A program made the position numbers and the translations under genes. Below the pieces are notes generated by a model. The model was not told the DNA's origin. It did no database searches and saw nothing but the letters and a program-made list of their open reading frames with translations. A stretch of DNA of 64,000 bases, from positions 310,001 through 374,000 of the forward strand of contig WBMW01000442.1 in assembly GCA_013396635.1 (NCBI GenBank), read 5' to 3'. The DNA is from Penelope pileata (lineage: Eukaryota; Chordata; Aves; Galliformes; Cracidae). Positions 14,160 through 26,580 of this stretch are shown piece by piece; the first letter of the stretch is position 1, and each line of letters begins with the position of its first letter.

Positions 14160-15260
14160 TTTAATGGAAGAATGCGTCGGTTCGCCCTAATAAAGGGTCT
14201 TTTGAGCTTTGGCTGAGGCTTGGGGAGCAGGCCTCTGAGGAATGTGAGGAGATGGAGCAGCAGCGTGCTGCTGGCTCCCGGTCAGTGCTAAATGCGCAGC
14301 GCGCTGTGACGGCTGACTTACTGCCTCCTGCAACCGCTCTCCGTCAGATCAGATGCACGATTCAGGGCTGAATCACAGAACGCACATTGCTTTTTTTTTT
14401 TTCCCTAGGCTTTAAAGTCACAGCCAAATCATGTTGATAATTTGATCTTGGGAGTTGTGCGTTCTCCTACCCAAATTCCCCTTACAGTGTGTGTTTGAAG
14501 TGTCAGTGTTTACTCGGCCTCAGCTTCTGTCCACGTTGTTCTGTCCTGTTTACCAGCTTCTGCCCTTTCTGCCCAAGGTGATTTGCTCTAACTGGAAGAT
14601 AAAATTATTTGATCTGAAATGTTCCATGCACACTGAAAAACGCCATTCTTTAAATAATGGGTATACAAAGCTGCCTTTTGTAATTAAACTGGTTTACACA
14701 TGTGGAACACGCTGGGTGCATTACGGCGAAATGATCATTTTAAATTTAAAACATGCACTCTCTCATTACAGAAACATATTCTGCCTGGTTCCTTCCTCCC
14801 CCCTGCTCGTTTAAACAGAGATGCCATTCCTTTCTCCATCTGAGTTAAATACCACAGTATCCTTTTCGGCAGGCTTCTAAGCTAAATCTAATCAAGCTGT
14901 GTCACAGCTCTGTCAGGCAGGTTGCTCTTTCTTTGGCCTTGAATAATTGGAAGAATGTTGGCACTTGTGCCTGGGCCATGAGAACGTGACCCGGGTTGAT
15001 ATTTAATCTACTGCAGTGCTAGGCTGCACTAGGGCTGGGGCCTAAGCCAGGCCTCGGGAGCAGTGTGTTAGACATCAGCAGCACTCATTTTACCTTGAAA
15101 TGGATTCCATTTGATGTATCATTACACCGCTCCAGGAGAATGCTTTAATGAGACAGATACATGCGCTGGAAAGGATTAAATTGTTGTCCTTTAAACTTTT
15201 TTGCTTTGCTTGCCTAATAGCTACAAGGCGCTGGGAAGTACCTGGGAGAGGCAAAAGGTT
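14160..15260. promoter_or_regulatory. Possible conserved regulatory block
   Basis: About 1.1 kb of repeat-free sequence with balanced composition and no convincing coding frame. The 119-codon plus-strand frame at 14455-14814 has no domain. The block has many short motifs typical of enhancers, such as TGATATTTAATC, GATTAAATTG and CAGATACATG. I place it here on texture only. A T12 run lies at 14391-14402. Confidence 0.2.
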
Positions 15261-17143
15261 ACAGAGCTGGCCAAAATAGCTAAAACTGAAGGCCTGTCAT
15301 CTCTGGATCTGCGAGCATGTTGCAAGAATTGCAAATGTCTGGCCTGCTCTTCTCTTTTGTAAAATAGGAGCAAGCCCTGAAATCACAGTTCTGCCTTAAT
15401 CCCTTCTAAGGGAAGGTTCATCCTAGGAGGGAATTTCAGAATCGCCTCATGTCCTTGTTACTTAGAATCAGCCCTCTTTGTGCACAAGGAAAACATTCAT
15501 CCTCCTTTGGGATGTGGGAGAGAGAAGTTTTCATTCCCCCTCTCACAGTCATATAGAAGCTCCAGGAGCCCTCAGGAAAGAGGAAATTCCTTTCAGATCT
15601 ATGGGTTGTTCCTGCTGAGCAATCCTAAGTCACCATGTATTTCAATAGTTTTGTTAACACTTTCATGCAGATTTCAGCGAGAGCTTGTGACATAGGGGGT
15701 GGTAGAGAAAAACTGTGTAGGGGGGAGCAAATGAATTAGAACCTTTTCCAGAGAGAAGTGTGAATTGCTACTTTCTTGACTCACAAGAAAGCCTTCAGAC
15801 TTGAATGACTTGCTGAGGTGTTTGAAAATGCCCTAGACTCAGGTCACACACATGAGGAACTATTTAAACTTTGCTGAATAGGGGAACATACTCCCAATCT
15901 GCAAAGGAGCCTGCAGCAACATTTAATCTGCATAAAAATAAGGTGATTTCAATGACCCTTAATCTCTGATAATGAAATGTACCGTGTGGACACAACAAAG
16001 CGCCACACCGCAATCACTGATTTCCACATGAAATCTCAGTTAAAGTACTCTGTGTTTTGTCATCTGCATATTTCACCGATTCTGTCCTATGCTGTATAGG
16101 AACGCTTAAGGCCAGAAGGCAGCACCTTTCCATCTCACCCTAGGGACTGGGGATGGAAACAATGGGAGAAAGGAACTTTGTTGCAGTGTGAAGTTGTGAG
16201 ACACTAATCTGGTGTGTTACTGATTAACTCAGCCTCCTCTGGAATGTCAACGACTTCTTTTCCTCCATGCTACAGTACGAAGGAATGGAGTGTTTGTCTC
16301 TCTCACATGTACTCCCCCAAACTAATTTCCACATCCATTGTTAGCAGAGACCAGCACCTGCTTTTATGTCATGCTAACCCCTGGGATGCAGAGTTCCTCT
16401 TACCTTTTACAGTATGTGGATCCTGATAAAAGCTCAGTACTGTTTCCAAATATGATGTTAAGTAAAATCTTTTCCCTCTTACTGTGAGAAATCATTCTGC
16501 GGCCTTGAGAACAATCTCCTCCAACCTTTCACATCAGTCTAAGAATAATGCAGCCCTTTGAAGATAACTAATAAAACAGCCCTCTAAATTTTTGTTTGTG
16601 TTCTGTGAAAGATCCTGGATGCATTAGCAAAGGTAATGCCAAGAGTCTTTTTATACATCCTTTTGTGTACTAAACGATTGGATAAAAATGAAAAACTTTC
16701 TGTAGAACAGACAAGAGTACTCATGGTTGTCCATTATCCAGTTTCTTCTCTCTGTTTATTTTGACTATGAACCCTCATATGACTAGAAAGGCGATTCCTT
16801 GCTGGGAATGTTTTCTCACAAGTAGGACAACAATGTCAGACTGACCTACAGGAGGTTGCTCTCTTTTACATTTCCTTTGAATTCCTTACATTTCCTTTTT
16901 CCTTGAATGAGACTTGCTGCAATTGAAGTGAGGCCATCAAAGATGATTCCTTGTCACCGTCAAATGACAGCTGCCACATTGCTGTGTCAGTGAACATTCT
17001 GGTTTGATTTCTCTTCAGGTTCACGCTGTCCCTTTACCTCTTCTGCTGACTGCTAGGAAAGCATTTATTGAGCTTATTTGCAGCATAGATTGTTTCCTGG
17101 AGTACTTTGATACTGCAGATTCTTGAGTAAGGTGACTAACCCA
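15261..17143. other. Unique DNA, no gene
   Basis: Frames are 71 codons or fewer and unremarkable. No repeat or RNA gene is recognised. Confidence 0.55.
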
Positions 17144-17290
17144 CATAGAATCACAGACCCATGGAACAGCGGAGGTTGGAAGGGACCATAAAGATCATCC
17201 AGCTCCAACCCCCTGCCATGGGGTTCATCAGGTGAGGCTGCCCATGGCCCCATCCAACCTGGCCTTAAACACCTCCAGGGACGGGACATC
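17144..17290 (-). mobile_element. CR1 LINE, 5'-truncated 3'-end fragment
   Basis: The sequence opens with CATAGAATCACAGA, the reverse complement of the imperfect octamer tail that ends CR1. It continues with the diagnostic GGTTGGAAGGGACC, then CCAACCCCCTGCCATGG, then CCCCATCCAACCTGGCCTT, each a hallmark of the avian CR1 3' region. The element is therefore on the minus strand. Only about 150 bp remain, the usual fate of CR1 insertions because reverse transcription stops early. The central part is shortened relative to the common consensus. No reverse transcriptase coding sequence is left. Confidence 0.95.
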
Positions 17291-17970
17291 ATCTGACATA
17301 CATTTGCCGTTGTTGCCTCCATGCCTGGCATACCGTGATTCATTTTTTTCCTAAATCTTGGATTAAAAAAAACAACTGCAAAATTTATATTGTTCATTGT
17401 AACCCAATATTTTGGGCCAGACTTTCAAGGACATACACAAACCACAAACCAGAGCATTTGCAAGAGAGAGGACATTCCTGAGGCCACTTATGGTCACAAA
17501 AGCAAACAAACAAACATTCCCCCAAATGCTAGGCAAATGATCATTTACCTTTCTGACCTCTGCCAGATTGCCAGGTCTTTCCAGTGGGTTTAAGTGAGAA
17601 TAACAGAAAGACAAGGAGCTCAGGACCAGAAGCTGCTGCTGCCTCATTTTTTTCTTATTTCTAGCACATAATCTTAGGCAAGACACCTTTGTGGCAAAAT
17701 CACTTACAGTTAAACAGCTAGGGGTAAGCCTATTCTCTGGTTATGTGATATCCATGACCAAGTAAAAACCGTGTGTTTATAATTTACTTTTTTTTATATG
17801 CAGTGCTTACAAGTAGAAGACCTGTCATATTGGTTGCTAATACGATACATTGCTTAATAATTTTATAACTGCTGTGTCATGTAGGTGTTGTGGTATCTCA
17901 TTAGAATATAACAGCACAACTTATCTGGTGGGTACTTTGTGCTACTTTGGTAACACAAAATAAACTTTAT

Positions 17971-18007
17971 GCTGTCAAACTTTGACAGCTGAACTGGTTG
18001 ACAGCTG
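17971..18007. promoter_or_regulatory. TGACAG palindrome and repeat cluster
   Basis: GCTGTCAAACTTTGACAGC (17971-17989) is a perfect inverted repeat with 9-base arms around one C. A third copy, TTGACAGCTG, follows at 17998-18007 after a short spacer. TGACAG is the core bound by TALE homeodomain proteins (MEIS, PKNOX, TGIF), and CAGCTG inside the third copy is also an E-box. The pattern is seen directly; binding is inferred. Confidence 0.4.
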
Positions 18008-18209
18008 GTTGAACAACTTCCACGTTCAAAACATAAGAAATATTTGCTGGATTCCTCTAATTGGCCCTTTGTACAACTCTATCAGGGAAAAGTGAGATAT
18101 CACACAAACTCCCAAAACAATGCCCTCTGCGTGGCAACAGCTGAGCAGTCTTCAGGTAGATCTGAAAGCATTATTCAATCATTTACACAACCACAGAAGT
18201 AAAGAGAGG

Positions 18210-18231
18210 AATAATAATAATAAAAAAAAAA
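18210..18231. repeat. ATA repeat running into poly(A)
   Basis: About five ATA/ATT-type units followed by an A run. Simple sequence repeat. Confidence 0.85.
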
Positions 18232-18632
18232 GATACTAAGGGAAGCTTGGAAAACCAGTAAGCTGTGAGTGCAGAGGAAGGAGAAGTTGGGACCCAAGTG
18301 ATTATCTCCTGCTTTTGAAATTAGATGCTAAATGCAACAGTCGGGGGAAACAGAAAGGTCCCTTTCAGTTTACACATTACTGTCTCTTGAACTGCATTTG
18401 ATTTTGCAGTTACAATTGCAAAGTGAATAGCAATAAACGGAAGAACTCCTGAAGCCGTAGGAGGAAAGTCTGCATGGGAACTGGCTCTGTAGCAGTCACT
18501 GGATGTGGAAATGCAGGTCAATGGGCTGCACACAGAAGACTGTGATATTAATTTGTATTTCCTGCAGTGCTGGGAACCTGTTGTCTGAGTTGATTACCAT
18601 ATATTTTGCTGCCACTGATTCATAATGTGGTG

Positions 18633-18657
18633 TTTTTTTTGTTTTTTTTTTTTTTTT
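18633..18657. repeat. Interrupted poly(T) tract
   Basis: T8, one G, then T16. Low-complexity sequence. Confidence 0.95.
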
Positions 18658-21600
18658 CCTATTACTATTACTTTTTTTTCTGCTAGAAATGTAAATACTT
18701 AGCTGGTGTTGACTTTTTAGAACTAGAGCTTGGGCCCAGAGTTATGAACAATTCTGGTAAATAGAGCCCATCTGAGATTCACTGAATTAAAAACCACTCA
18801 ATTTAAAAGGCAATTAAAATAACTTCAACCATGTTCTCTCATTCTGATTACTAGGCATGAATCTCAATAACAAGTTTGCAAAATAGTTCATTAGCACCTG
18901 GCAATGTTAACAGATAGAGTATTTCTGTCCCTGTCTTTTCTTACTAGCAAGCTCAGCACAGTGGAAAGTTTTGCCTTTGAAACAACTCACACTTCCCTCC
19001 CTCTTTTATGTTACTGTCTTCTTTGCTCTTTCTCACTGTAGCACAGTTTTAAGTATTTAGTGTGGTTGGATAACCAACCATCTTCTTAATGTGGAAATAC
19101 TCTTTTTAGTTGCAAATTCTCCTTTTATCATGTACAACATTGTTGTCTTTTTTATTGTTACAGAGCCATTGAAATTAAAGAAGCAAAAGGCTTCTGAGGT
19201 CACCTAGGCATATTCATGCCAGTGCAGGATTGTTCTCTGCAGAAAGCTATCACTGTCTGGTTGTGAGCAGTCTATGTGATGGAGTGTCTTTGGGTGGTAA
19301 TTCCTCCCAAATTCTTACCAAATTCGTTCAAATTGTTTCTTCTTTAAAAAGCCCCTTCTGATTTTTCTTTCCTCTTAGCACTTCCTTTGCAATGGCCATA
19401 CCTTCTTTGTAGCAGCTACAGCAGTGCCTCATGAACAAACTCACCTGGGCCCACAAGAATCTTCACTAAAATCACCCAGCTGAGTCTGTAAGAGCCTCAC
19501 TCAGAATGGGAAATGCCTCCTGCAAAAAGCAGAACTCACATGCCTCTGAAGTCCTTTGGATGAGCTTGCTGGCTGTACAAACCTCTTCAGGGCACTTCAA
19601 GGTCAGTCCGGGTACTGTTTGTACAACTGAGATTCGTGTTTAAGCTTAATAGTGAGGAGAGTTGTGTGAAGAATTGCAGATCTGATCCTAACGCGTGCAT
19701 GGTATTCACAGTTTCAGTTGTTCTTAGCGTGGTTGTTTAGCATTGTGTGCTTCTTGACCATGTGTCCTGAAGGATACAAGGCCAAAGGGAGACAGCGGTG
19801 CTATGAAAGTTAAGCCTGTAATTCTGCAAGGTTCTGAGTGCCTTTAGGTTTCTTCAATGATGGACCTGAGCAAGGCACATTCAAATGGTAGGGTATGACT
19901 ACATGTCCATATAGCTAACACTTCAACCATGGTGCTTAGTAGAAACCATGTCTGTTCCATTACATTCTTCAAACTGTTCTGGAGGGTTCTCTGGAAGGGC
20001 ATTAGTTGGTCTAGGCTAAAACCATACCAAGGAGTATGCTGAGAGTTTTACAGGAGGATAGCTGTGGGAGCCCCTGACTCTACTTGTAAGCAACAGAGGG
20101 ACTGCTCTGTCCTGGAAAGCTGCTTTAAGCTAATGACGGACTGTGACCTAGACACTTATTAAATGAAATGCTGAGCAGCATCAATATATTACCAGGGTAG
20201 AATGTCGCTTCCAGCGGCTTTCCTTTGCTCATATGAGAAATGTTTGATGAAGATGGTCCTCTCATGAGGACTTTCTGTCTTTGACGTGAAAATGGCATTT
20301 TCAATAGCAAAGATGACCAAGCTAAGAAGGAGATGCTTGGGTCTGTGGAAGGATAAAGTGGTCTGCATTTAAAACAAAGTAATTTTATGGGAATGCCTAT
20401 TTCTCTTCATCCTTTTTCTGCCAGTAGGAGGCTAGTTACTGAATTTTATTCTGTAGCATGCAGAAGCTCAGAAGGAAGATTAGGAATGTTGGCTCTCAGT
20501 GGCTGGAAGGAAGCTGAAAGTATGAGACAGTATACAAAGGCAATGGGACTGCCTGGGAGAACTGGGTTAGCAGGAAGCTAGACAACCAAAGCCTCAGCAG
20601 CCCTGGGAAATCCATGACTTAGGACATGCAGGGGGCCCATGACCATTGATCTCTGTATAGAGAAGGTCAGGGTTCAGTTTCTTCCTCTGCCTCAGGGGAC
20701 TTGGGGCTCATGTCCCACTTCCCAAGAGAGCTCTGTGGCCAATGAGCAATATGCTGTTTTGGGTGAGGATGCTCTCCATCCGTCCTGTCCAAGCTGTGCC
20801 AGTAAGCAGAAAGGAATTCATGAAACCAGAAGAAGAATACAAATATATATTGGGGTATGCTGCTGAAGTATGGGAGAAACACGCTCAAGTTAGAGTGGGG
20901 TGATGAGAGTGCTTTTCAGTGTTGCTGCTGTATCTTATGCAAAACAAAATCCTTCATGCGCTCTGTGGAGTCACTCTTCTCCCCACAGTTGTCTGAAGTT
21001 CTCTCAATTTGGCAAGGTCAAGGTGTGATGATTAATCGCTGTCCTATCTCCAGAGATGTTACCACCAGGAGCTTTCATTCTCTAACAAAGTGGAAATCTT
21101 CAAAGATTCATTTAAAGAAAATGTTTAAGCATACCAAAAAATGGGGGAGTTAACTGCTTGAATGTGGTGCTTGTATAGGCAGCTTATTAGCAATTGGTAT
21201 TATTATGGTATCTCTGCTTTTCTGTAATAATTTTAGAATGCAAAAGGTTAATTTTCACCTTAAATCAATTGATGATAAGAAATCAAACTTTTTTCTACAA
21301 GACAATATCTGCTGAATTGAGGATTGTTTCAGGATGAGCTTCTTCAGGTAGAAACGGTAAATGTGGTTTAACATAATTTCAAAACTGTTCTTTCCCCAAA
21401 AGAAAGGATATATATCATAGGACATAAATTTCACTCCTTACTCTGGCAAAACTCTCACTGACTTCACTGGGATTGTCCAGTTGGCTATTGGTATCAGCGG
21501 GCTACCCATGAAATAGTGCTTGAAAATAATTTTTCATGGAATGTAAACGTTGGCAGAGTAGTCTAAGACATTACTGGAGCTTTAAAATAGTTGCTACATT

Positions 21601-22913
21601 TCAGCTGCAGTTGATGGAGTGAATATTTAGTTGGGATGCAACCTTACCCACCTGTGCCCCTCTTGAGCTATCTAACATTAAATTTGAAGTTCATGCTGAG
21701 AGCAACGTAGGCAACAGCCTTACTGTGTTTAGAAAATTGGAGCAAGATATTGTATTTGCATTGAAATTCATCCTGAAACATACGAAGAACTTTATCCCAG
21801 CTCTAATGCATTTTCAAACAAATACAAATTTCATCTTTATGTGTATGCATTCGTATACATTTACATGAGTATGAAAATGAGTGCTAGCTTGCACCGTTGT
21901 TTTGGCTAAACAATGCAGGCTGTTACATAAATGCCTATGAATGTATAGCAAACACAAAACTATCATAAAAAAGCTTGTCTGTTGCAGACTAATGCTCAAA
22001 TGTGAAATCCTAGAGTCAATGGAACGTAGCCTCAGTTCAGCCTATCACATTTATTGTATCGTGTAGGCATAGTATTTCCACAATGGTCTGCAAGTCTCTA
22101 AGCATTTATAATGTGAGCAATCACACTTTGCAATACTAGTTTCATATAGTGGTCTTGTCTTCACACCGATGGAAATTAAGTACACTTACATCAGGATGGC
22201 ACTTTTAATTGGGGTTCTGTCTCACTAGGTGACTTAATCACATTCAAAATTGCCTGCAAATGATGCGTACCTCACTGGAGAGTTTCCACTCTTCCAAACT
22301 ACTCAGCTTAGTAATACAGCCTTGTATGTAAAACCATCTAGCGTTGTTCCGCACAATGAGGCAAGAGCTCTGAGTGGTCCTGCTGAGAGCCCACCTGTCT
22401 GCCCCATTGGCTTCTGACCGGGATGCTGCCAGAGCCAACGCAGGCATTGGCATGTCCATGCTCCTATTCCCAAAGCCCAACCTGCAGCAGCCCCCAGCTG
22501 CCGCGAGCAACAACTGCATGGAAGCTCCTGAGCAGCTTCTGCATGTCCAAAGGCTTTATAGGCCCTACAGCTGGGTCAGCTTGGGAGGCCCTTGAGCCCC
22601 ACATCCCGTGTCAGGACTGTGCGTGCAAAAGGGGAGGCATACTTGGTACCTGCTGATAACAGATGGAAGCCTTTGCCCATATATTTTTGTTGTGTTGTCA
22701 GAGTGCTGGGCAGATTTTAACTACTCAATTCCTTGCAAATTAGCCAAATCTGGGCAAACTTTCAATAGTAAGGCAAAAAGCAGCCCTTGATCTGTTATAA
22801 TTTAAATCCCTTCTCTCAAGTATGGGTTTCTTGAAAGTGCTTCTCTGCAAAACACCTAAATGCCTTTTTCTTCCTCTTATCTTGTTTTGGAAAATGGGAA
22901 GGTTTCAACATTT

Positions 22914-22926
22914 AAAAAAAAAAAAN
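22914..22926. repeat. Poly(A) run ending in an ambiguous base
   Basis: A12 followed by N. The true run length is uncertain. Confidence 0.9.
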
Positions 22927-23696
22927 TGAATCCATGGAAAATATTGGGCCAAACAATTATGGTTTAATGAAGAAACAAGTCCAAAAGTCTCGGAGACAAA
23001 ACTTTAGATAAACACGATGGCAATTACTAGTTCCACCTTTGAAGTATTTCCTAACAGACATTTTTCCCCTCACACATTAAAATAAAAGGATGAAGCAAAA
23101 GATTCAAACAAACTAAAATTGGGGCTTTTATCCCAAACTGTCTCAGATAAAGTTGTGTGAAATATTTGTCACCAAACATTTAGATTTCACAGTATCTTCT
23201 TGCTTTAGGGCATTATTCAGGAGGCTTTTAGGTTTTATCTTTCCTATTGACAGTGAAGTTTGCTATACTGTGGGGTGGCAAACAGATTAGGAAAAGCCCA
23301 GGCTCTTCTACCAAAACTGGATGAAGAAGCAGGGCCTGCATACTCTGTTCTCAAGACTTCAAACACACCAGATTCTCCCCCCATCATTTTTGCATAATCC
23401 AGTGGAATCTGACAAACAAAAGACTCTCAGAAGTCAGATGGCATTTAATTTGAGTAGTAGGTAATCAGTGAAAGAGAGTATCCTGGAGAGAAGGTAATTT
23501 GTCTTGAGCTGACAATTTGAGATGGATGTGCTGGGGTTATCTGCAGTGTCAGTTCAGTCAGAGATGAACCGAACTCCATTTCTCTTGCTACAAGTCTAAA
23601 TCAACAGAGATCTCGGAGATAATGAGGTATTTAACATGTTCTCTCTTTTCCTTGCTAGAGATCTCACATCTTTTCTCACAGAAACAAGAAGGAAAG

Positions 23697-23709
23697 AAAA
23701 AAAAAAAAA
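23697..23709. repeat. Poly(A) run within purine-rich sequence
   Basis: A13 flanked by AAGGAAAG on the left and GGAAATG on the right. Low complexity. Confidence 0.9.
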
Positions 23710-23785
23710 GGAAATGACAAAAGAGAAAAGAAAGCAGTCATAAAGGGAAACTTGCTTAGTAAATTAACTGTAAGAGCTGCATTAA

Positions 23786-24043
23786 TCTAATCTAACTAAT
23801 GGCACATTTCCCCCCCTCAATTGGAGTAGATCAACCGAGTCAGATAAACCATACCACTCTGCTGTCTCTTGGCTCTGTTTTCCAGGCTCTGGTTTATGGA
23901 CTGCAGTGTTAGCTGGCGTCCTTGTAGAGATGCTGGCCCTCTTCTTCATTAACTATTGTGTTTGGGCATTGCCTAAAATAATGTGTGCTAGAACCAGCCA
24001 AAGTTGTGCTTCTCTTCTGGAACAGAAGCCTTGTTATTTTGAA
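23786..24043 (+). other. Candidate exon encoding a membrane segment (speculative)
   Basis: An 85-codon frame with no internal stop begins after a TAA at 23783 and ends with TGA at 24041-24043. A pyrimidine-rich run ending TTTTCCAG gives a good splice acceptor at 23885. Downstream of it, 51 codons begin SGLWTAVLAGVLVEMLALFF and continue with INYCVWALPK, giving a hydrophobic stretch of about 27 residues with basic residues (K, R) after it. That is the arrangement of a last exon with a transmembrane helix and short cytoplasmic tail. If the part upstream of the acceptor were also coding, it would hold three Asn-glycosylation sequons (NLT, NGT, NWS), on the side expected for an ectodomain. No family is recognised, there is no in-frame start, and frames this long are common by chance. 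Confidence 0.15.
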
Positions 24044-24382
24044 CACTGACTACAGTCCAGATGAAATCACATCACTTTAAATGGAATTGTTAGGGCATCC
24101 GAATTGACTTATATTTTAATTTGCTAATGGGTTAAATTAAACTCATTTTAGTAAAATAAATGCTCAGAGAAACAGAAGGCTTATGGCAACAAACAGCAAA
24201 TTATGTTACTTTAGAAAATATCTGAAATTCATTCAGAAAAATTGACTAATTTTTTCTCTGACCTCTGCTGAGTAACAACATGTATTGAAGGGGACAACAT
24301 TCAAATAATATGAACCTATTATTTGGTACAGAATAAAGATCTAAATCAGGACTGGAACTATCACAATGTGAAGTACCCAAAG

Positions 24383-24401
24383 CTTTAGCTTCTAGCTAAA
24401 G
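24383..24401. repeat. Perfect 8-bp hairpin
   Basis: CTTTAGCT and AGCTAAAG flank the triloop TCT. It lies 14 bases before the long A run. It could be chance, or a small structured element. Confidence 0.75.
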
Positions 24402-24415
24402 GTCATGGCTCAATT

Positions 24416-24440
24416 AAAAAAAAAAAAAAAAAAAAAAAAA
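24416..24440 (+). repeat. Poly(A) run, 25 bases
   Basis: The longest A run in the window. It could mark the tail of an old retroposed sequence, but I recognise no parent and find no flanking duplication. Confidence 0.95.
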
Positions 24441-25379
24441 TCTTTTTCAGGCTGCCACTGAAATACACTTCTAACTTGAGAACTTTAACTGAAAACTTTA
24501 ATGCCAATGGCACTGAAACATTTGCTTAATATTATGCACACACTTAAATATCTGTCCTGAATACAAACACTGAATAACAAAAGAACCAAAAGAACATAGG
24601 GTGGCTGCAAGAAAGAATATTATTAAACAATGTTCTTCAGACAGCATGGCTTTAATTTCTTCTGTAGAATATGCAAGTCTTTCCAAGAATCTGGCATTCA
24701 TTTTTGCCTGCTTCTTTGCCCCAGCAACTAGATGTATATGAATATTCCTATCGATAATTTGCAACTGTGTCCTGCTGCCGTCTGTTTTGCTTCAGAACAG
24801 CAGTATTCAGGTTTCAAAGTGGATGAAATATATGCTACTAACAACCCAAACATTTGTTTAGCTCCTTGTTCATACAAAAATCTCTGCATTTATACTCTGA
24901 AATGAAGAAAGAAAGTAACTCATGTTTTCCTCATGAGTCACAAATCATTCCGTTTCCCTATGAATCTTAGGAAGTTGTACATTACAGGCAAACAATTCAA
25001 CACAGGACCTTTCCTTTTCACTGGTGTTTTAAATATGGCTGGCCAACACATTTAAACTGAAGGTTCTCTTGAGAAATTTTTTTCTGTTGTTAGCAGTGCA
25101 ATATTCGGCCATTACAAAGTGTCTGAGAACTAATTTTTTGCCATTAATCTTTTAAAGAAAGTAATTTCTGGTTGTCGTTGTCAACACGTGTTGCGGGGGA
25201 GGACTGTTTTCTAACCAGAGCTATATTTGACCAGTTGCATTTTTCCCCATCAGAATTCTTGGGATTTCTCACCACACTGGGTGGAAAAAGGCATGTTCCC
25301 CAGCAGATAGCTTTTGTGTGCCAGCAGCTAGGGAAATGTCGGCTCCTTGGAAAACTGGTCCCAGTGTATTATGACTGAG

Positions 25380-26580
25380 TGGCCAGCCCAGGGCAGAGTT
25401 TCCTTAACTGTGGGCTTCAATCCCCCGAGGACGTGAATGAGTTCAAAGGGGGCTCAGAAGTGTTAGAAAAAACAGTGCTGGTCAGCAGCTGCTGACTTTT
25501 TCCTGGCTGGAACAGTGAGGCTGTGGTTTCACGAGATTAAGTCTTCAGCACCAATTCTGGCTTCTGGTATTCCCTTTCCAGCCTTCCCCTACTGCTTGTT
25601 TCATCTTCCCTCCTGCAGTGCACGGGCCCCTCAGTTCTCCTGGCGAATTGGTTTGTGGCTCTGCTGTGAAACGGATCAGGAATTTGATCCAATTTGGAGG
25701 AAGACACACAAAAAACTAAGTGTTTCCCTGCCAGGCTATTTTTAAGCTGGACCTCTTCCCTGCTCCAGTTCATTGCACAGATGCGTCAATAGCAGTGGTG
25801 GTGTAGCAGAGGCAGCGGTGTGTTGCAGTGCTGGAGTGAGCGCTGAGAAGCAGGGACACACCATCCCAGCAGTGCTGTGGGAAGGCTGCTCTGGCAAAAC
25901 CGCAGCCACGAGAGCAGCTTCAATTACTGGTGGCAAAAGGCTGCACTCTCTAGGGAAGGAGGAGTTGCTTTTCAGTCCCTTAATTGCTGGCAGCAGCTCT
26001 GTTCCTCCAGAGAACGGGAGCGAGTATTTATCCCTAAAGCCAAAATTACAGCTGAGTCTTGCTCTCCTCTGGCCGTGTGTGGCTGCTGACTCAGGGGGCT
26101 GCGTGAAAACATGCTTCCAGAAGGGGCCACCTTTTCCAAGTGGCTGGAAACGCTGGCCCTGGCGTTCCGGTGGGATTTTGCCTCTGCATGTTTATGACAA
26201 TCCAGCCCAGGCTGATGGTGAACAGTACCTGAAGCAGCAGTGCACTGACCTTGAGAGGACAGTGTCCTGTGGAGGAGGGTCACGCTCTTCTGTTGCTTGG
26301 CACTGCCTTTAATAACTTTACACCGGTGCTCATAAAGAGCAGCTCTGATTCAGGGAAGCCACTTTGCAATCAGAACCAGCAGATGCTGGTCTTCACGATT
26401 TCAGCAAGGACAGATTGGTCTGAACTGCCAAGCAGTAAAAAACTTCAAGTCTTTGTTATTACACATTGGCCAAGCTTCATGGAGGGATGTGGTGAAAGCA
26501 GGGTGGTGCTGGTAAGCCCAAAGCATGGTTTTGTCTTGAAGCCCCTTAGGTATCCATGTCAGAGAAGAAGCAAGACATAA
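25380..26580. other. GC-richer block with a 179-codon frame of doubtful coding status
   Basis: The plus-strand frame 25773-26312 opens MHRCVNSSGGVAEAAVCCSA and runs 179 codons. It is overlapped by frames on the other strand (25972-26283) and in a second plus frame. With ordinary stop frequency, about one frame of this size is expected by chance in 64 kb searched six ways, and more where GC content is raised. It shows no domain, signal peptide or repeat I recognise. I list it as an open frame, not a gene. Confidence 0.15.

Larger units (their letters stand above)
17291..22243. other. Unique AT-rich DNA, no gene
   Basis: Holds a TGACAG palindrome cluster (17971-18007), an ATA run ending in poly(A) (18210-18231) and an interrupted T tract (18633-18657). 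Several overlapping frames lie at 20387-21153 (up to 98 codons) with no known domain. Confidence 0.55.
22244..23785. other. Unique DNA; GC-richer patch at 22374-22656
   Basis: The patch at 22374-22656 carries overlapping frames of 73-91 codons on both strands, rich in Ala, Pro and Ser as expected from local composition. There is no domain evidence. An A run at 22914-22925 is followed by the only ambiguous base in the window (N at 22926), which is probably a sequencing uncertainty caused by the homopolymer. Confidence 0.5.
24044..25379. other. Unique AT-rich DNA, no gene
   Basis: Contains a small perfect hairpin (24383-24401) and a 25-base A run (24416-24440). The 88-codon minus-strand frame at 24498-24764 shows no recognisable domain. 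Confidence 0.55.

Noticed and set aside
22926..22926. Ambiguous base N as a possible assembly gap
   Set aside because: A single N next to a poly(A) run is better explained by an uncertain base call; the sequence continues without a break.
25773..26312. 179-codon plus-strand frame as a gene
   Set aside because: About one such frame is expected by chance in this much sequence. It lies in GC-richer DNA with competing frames and shows no domain.
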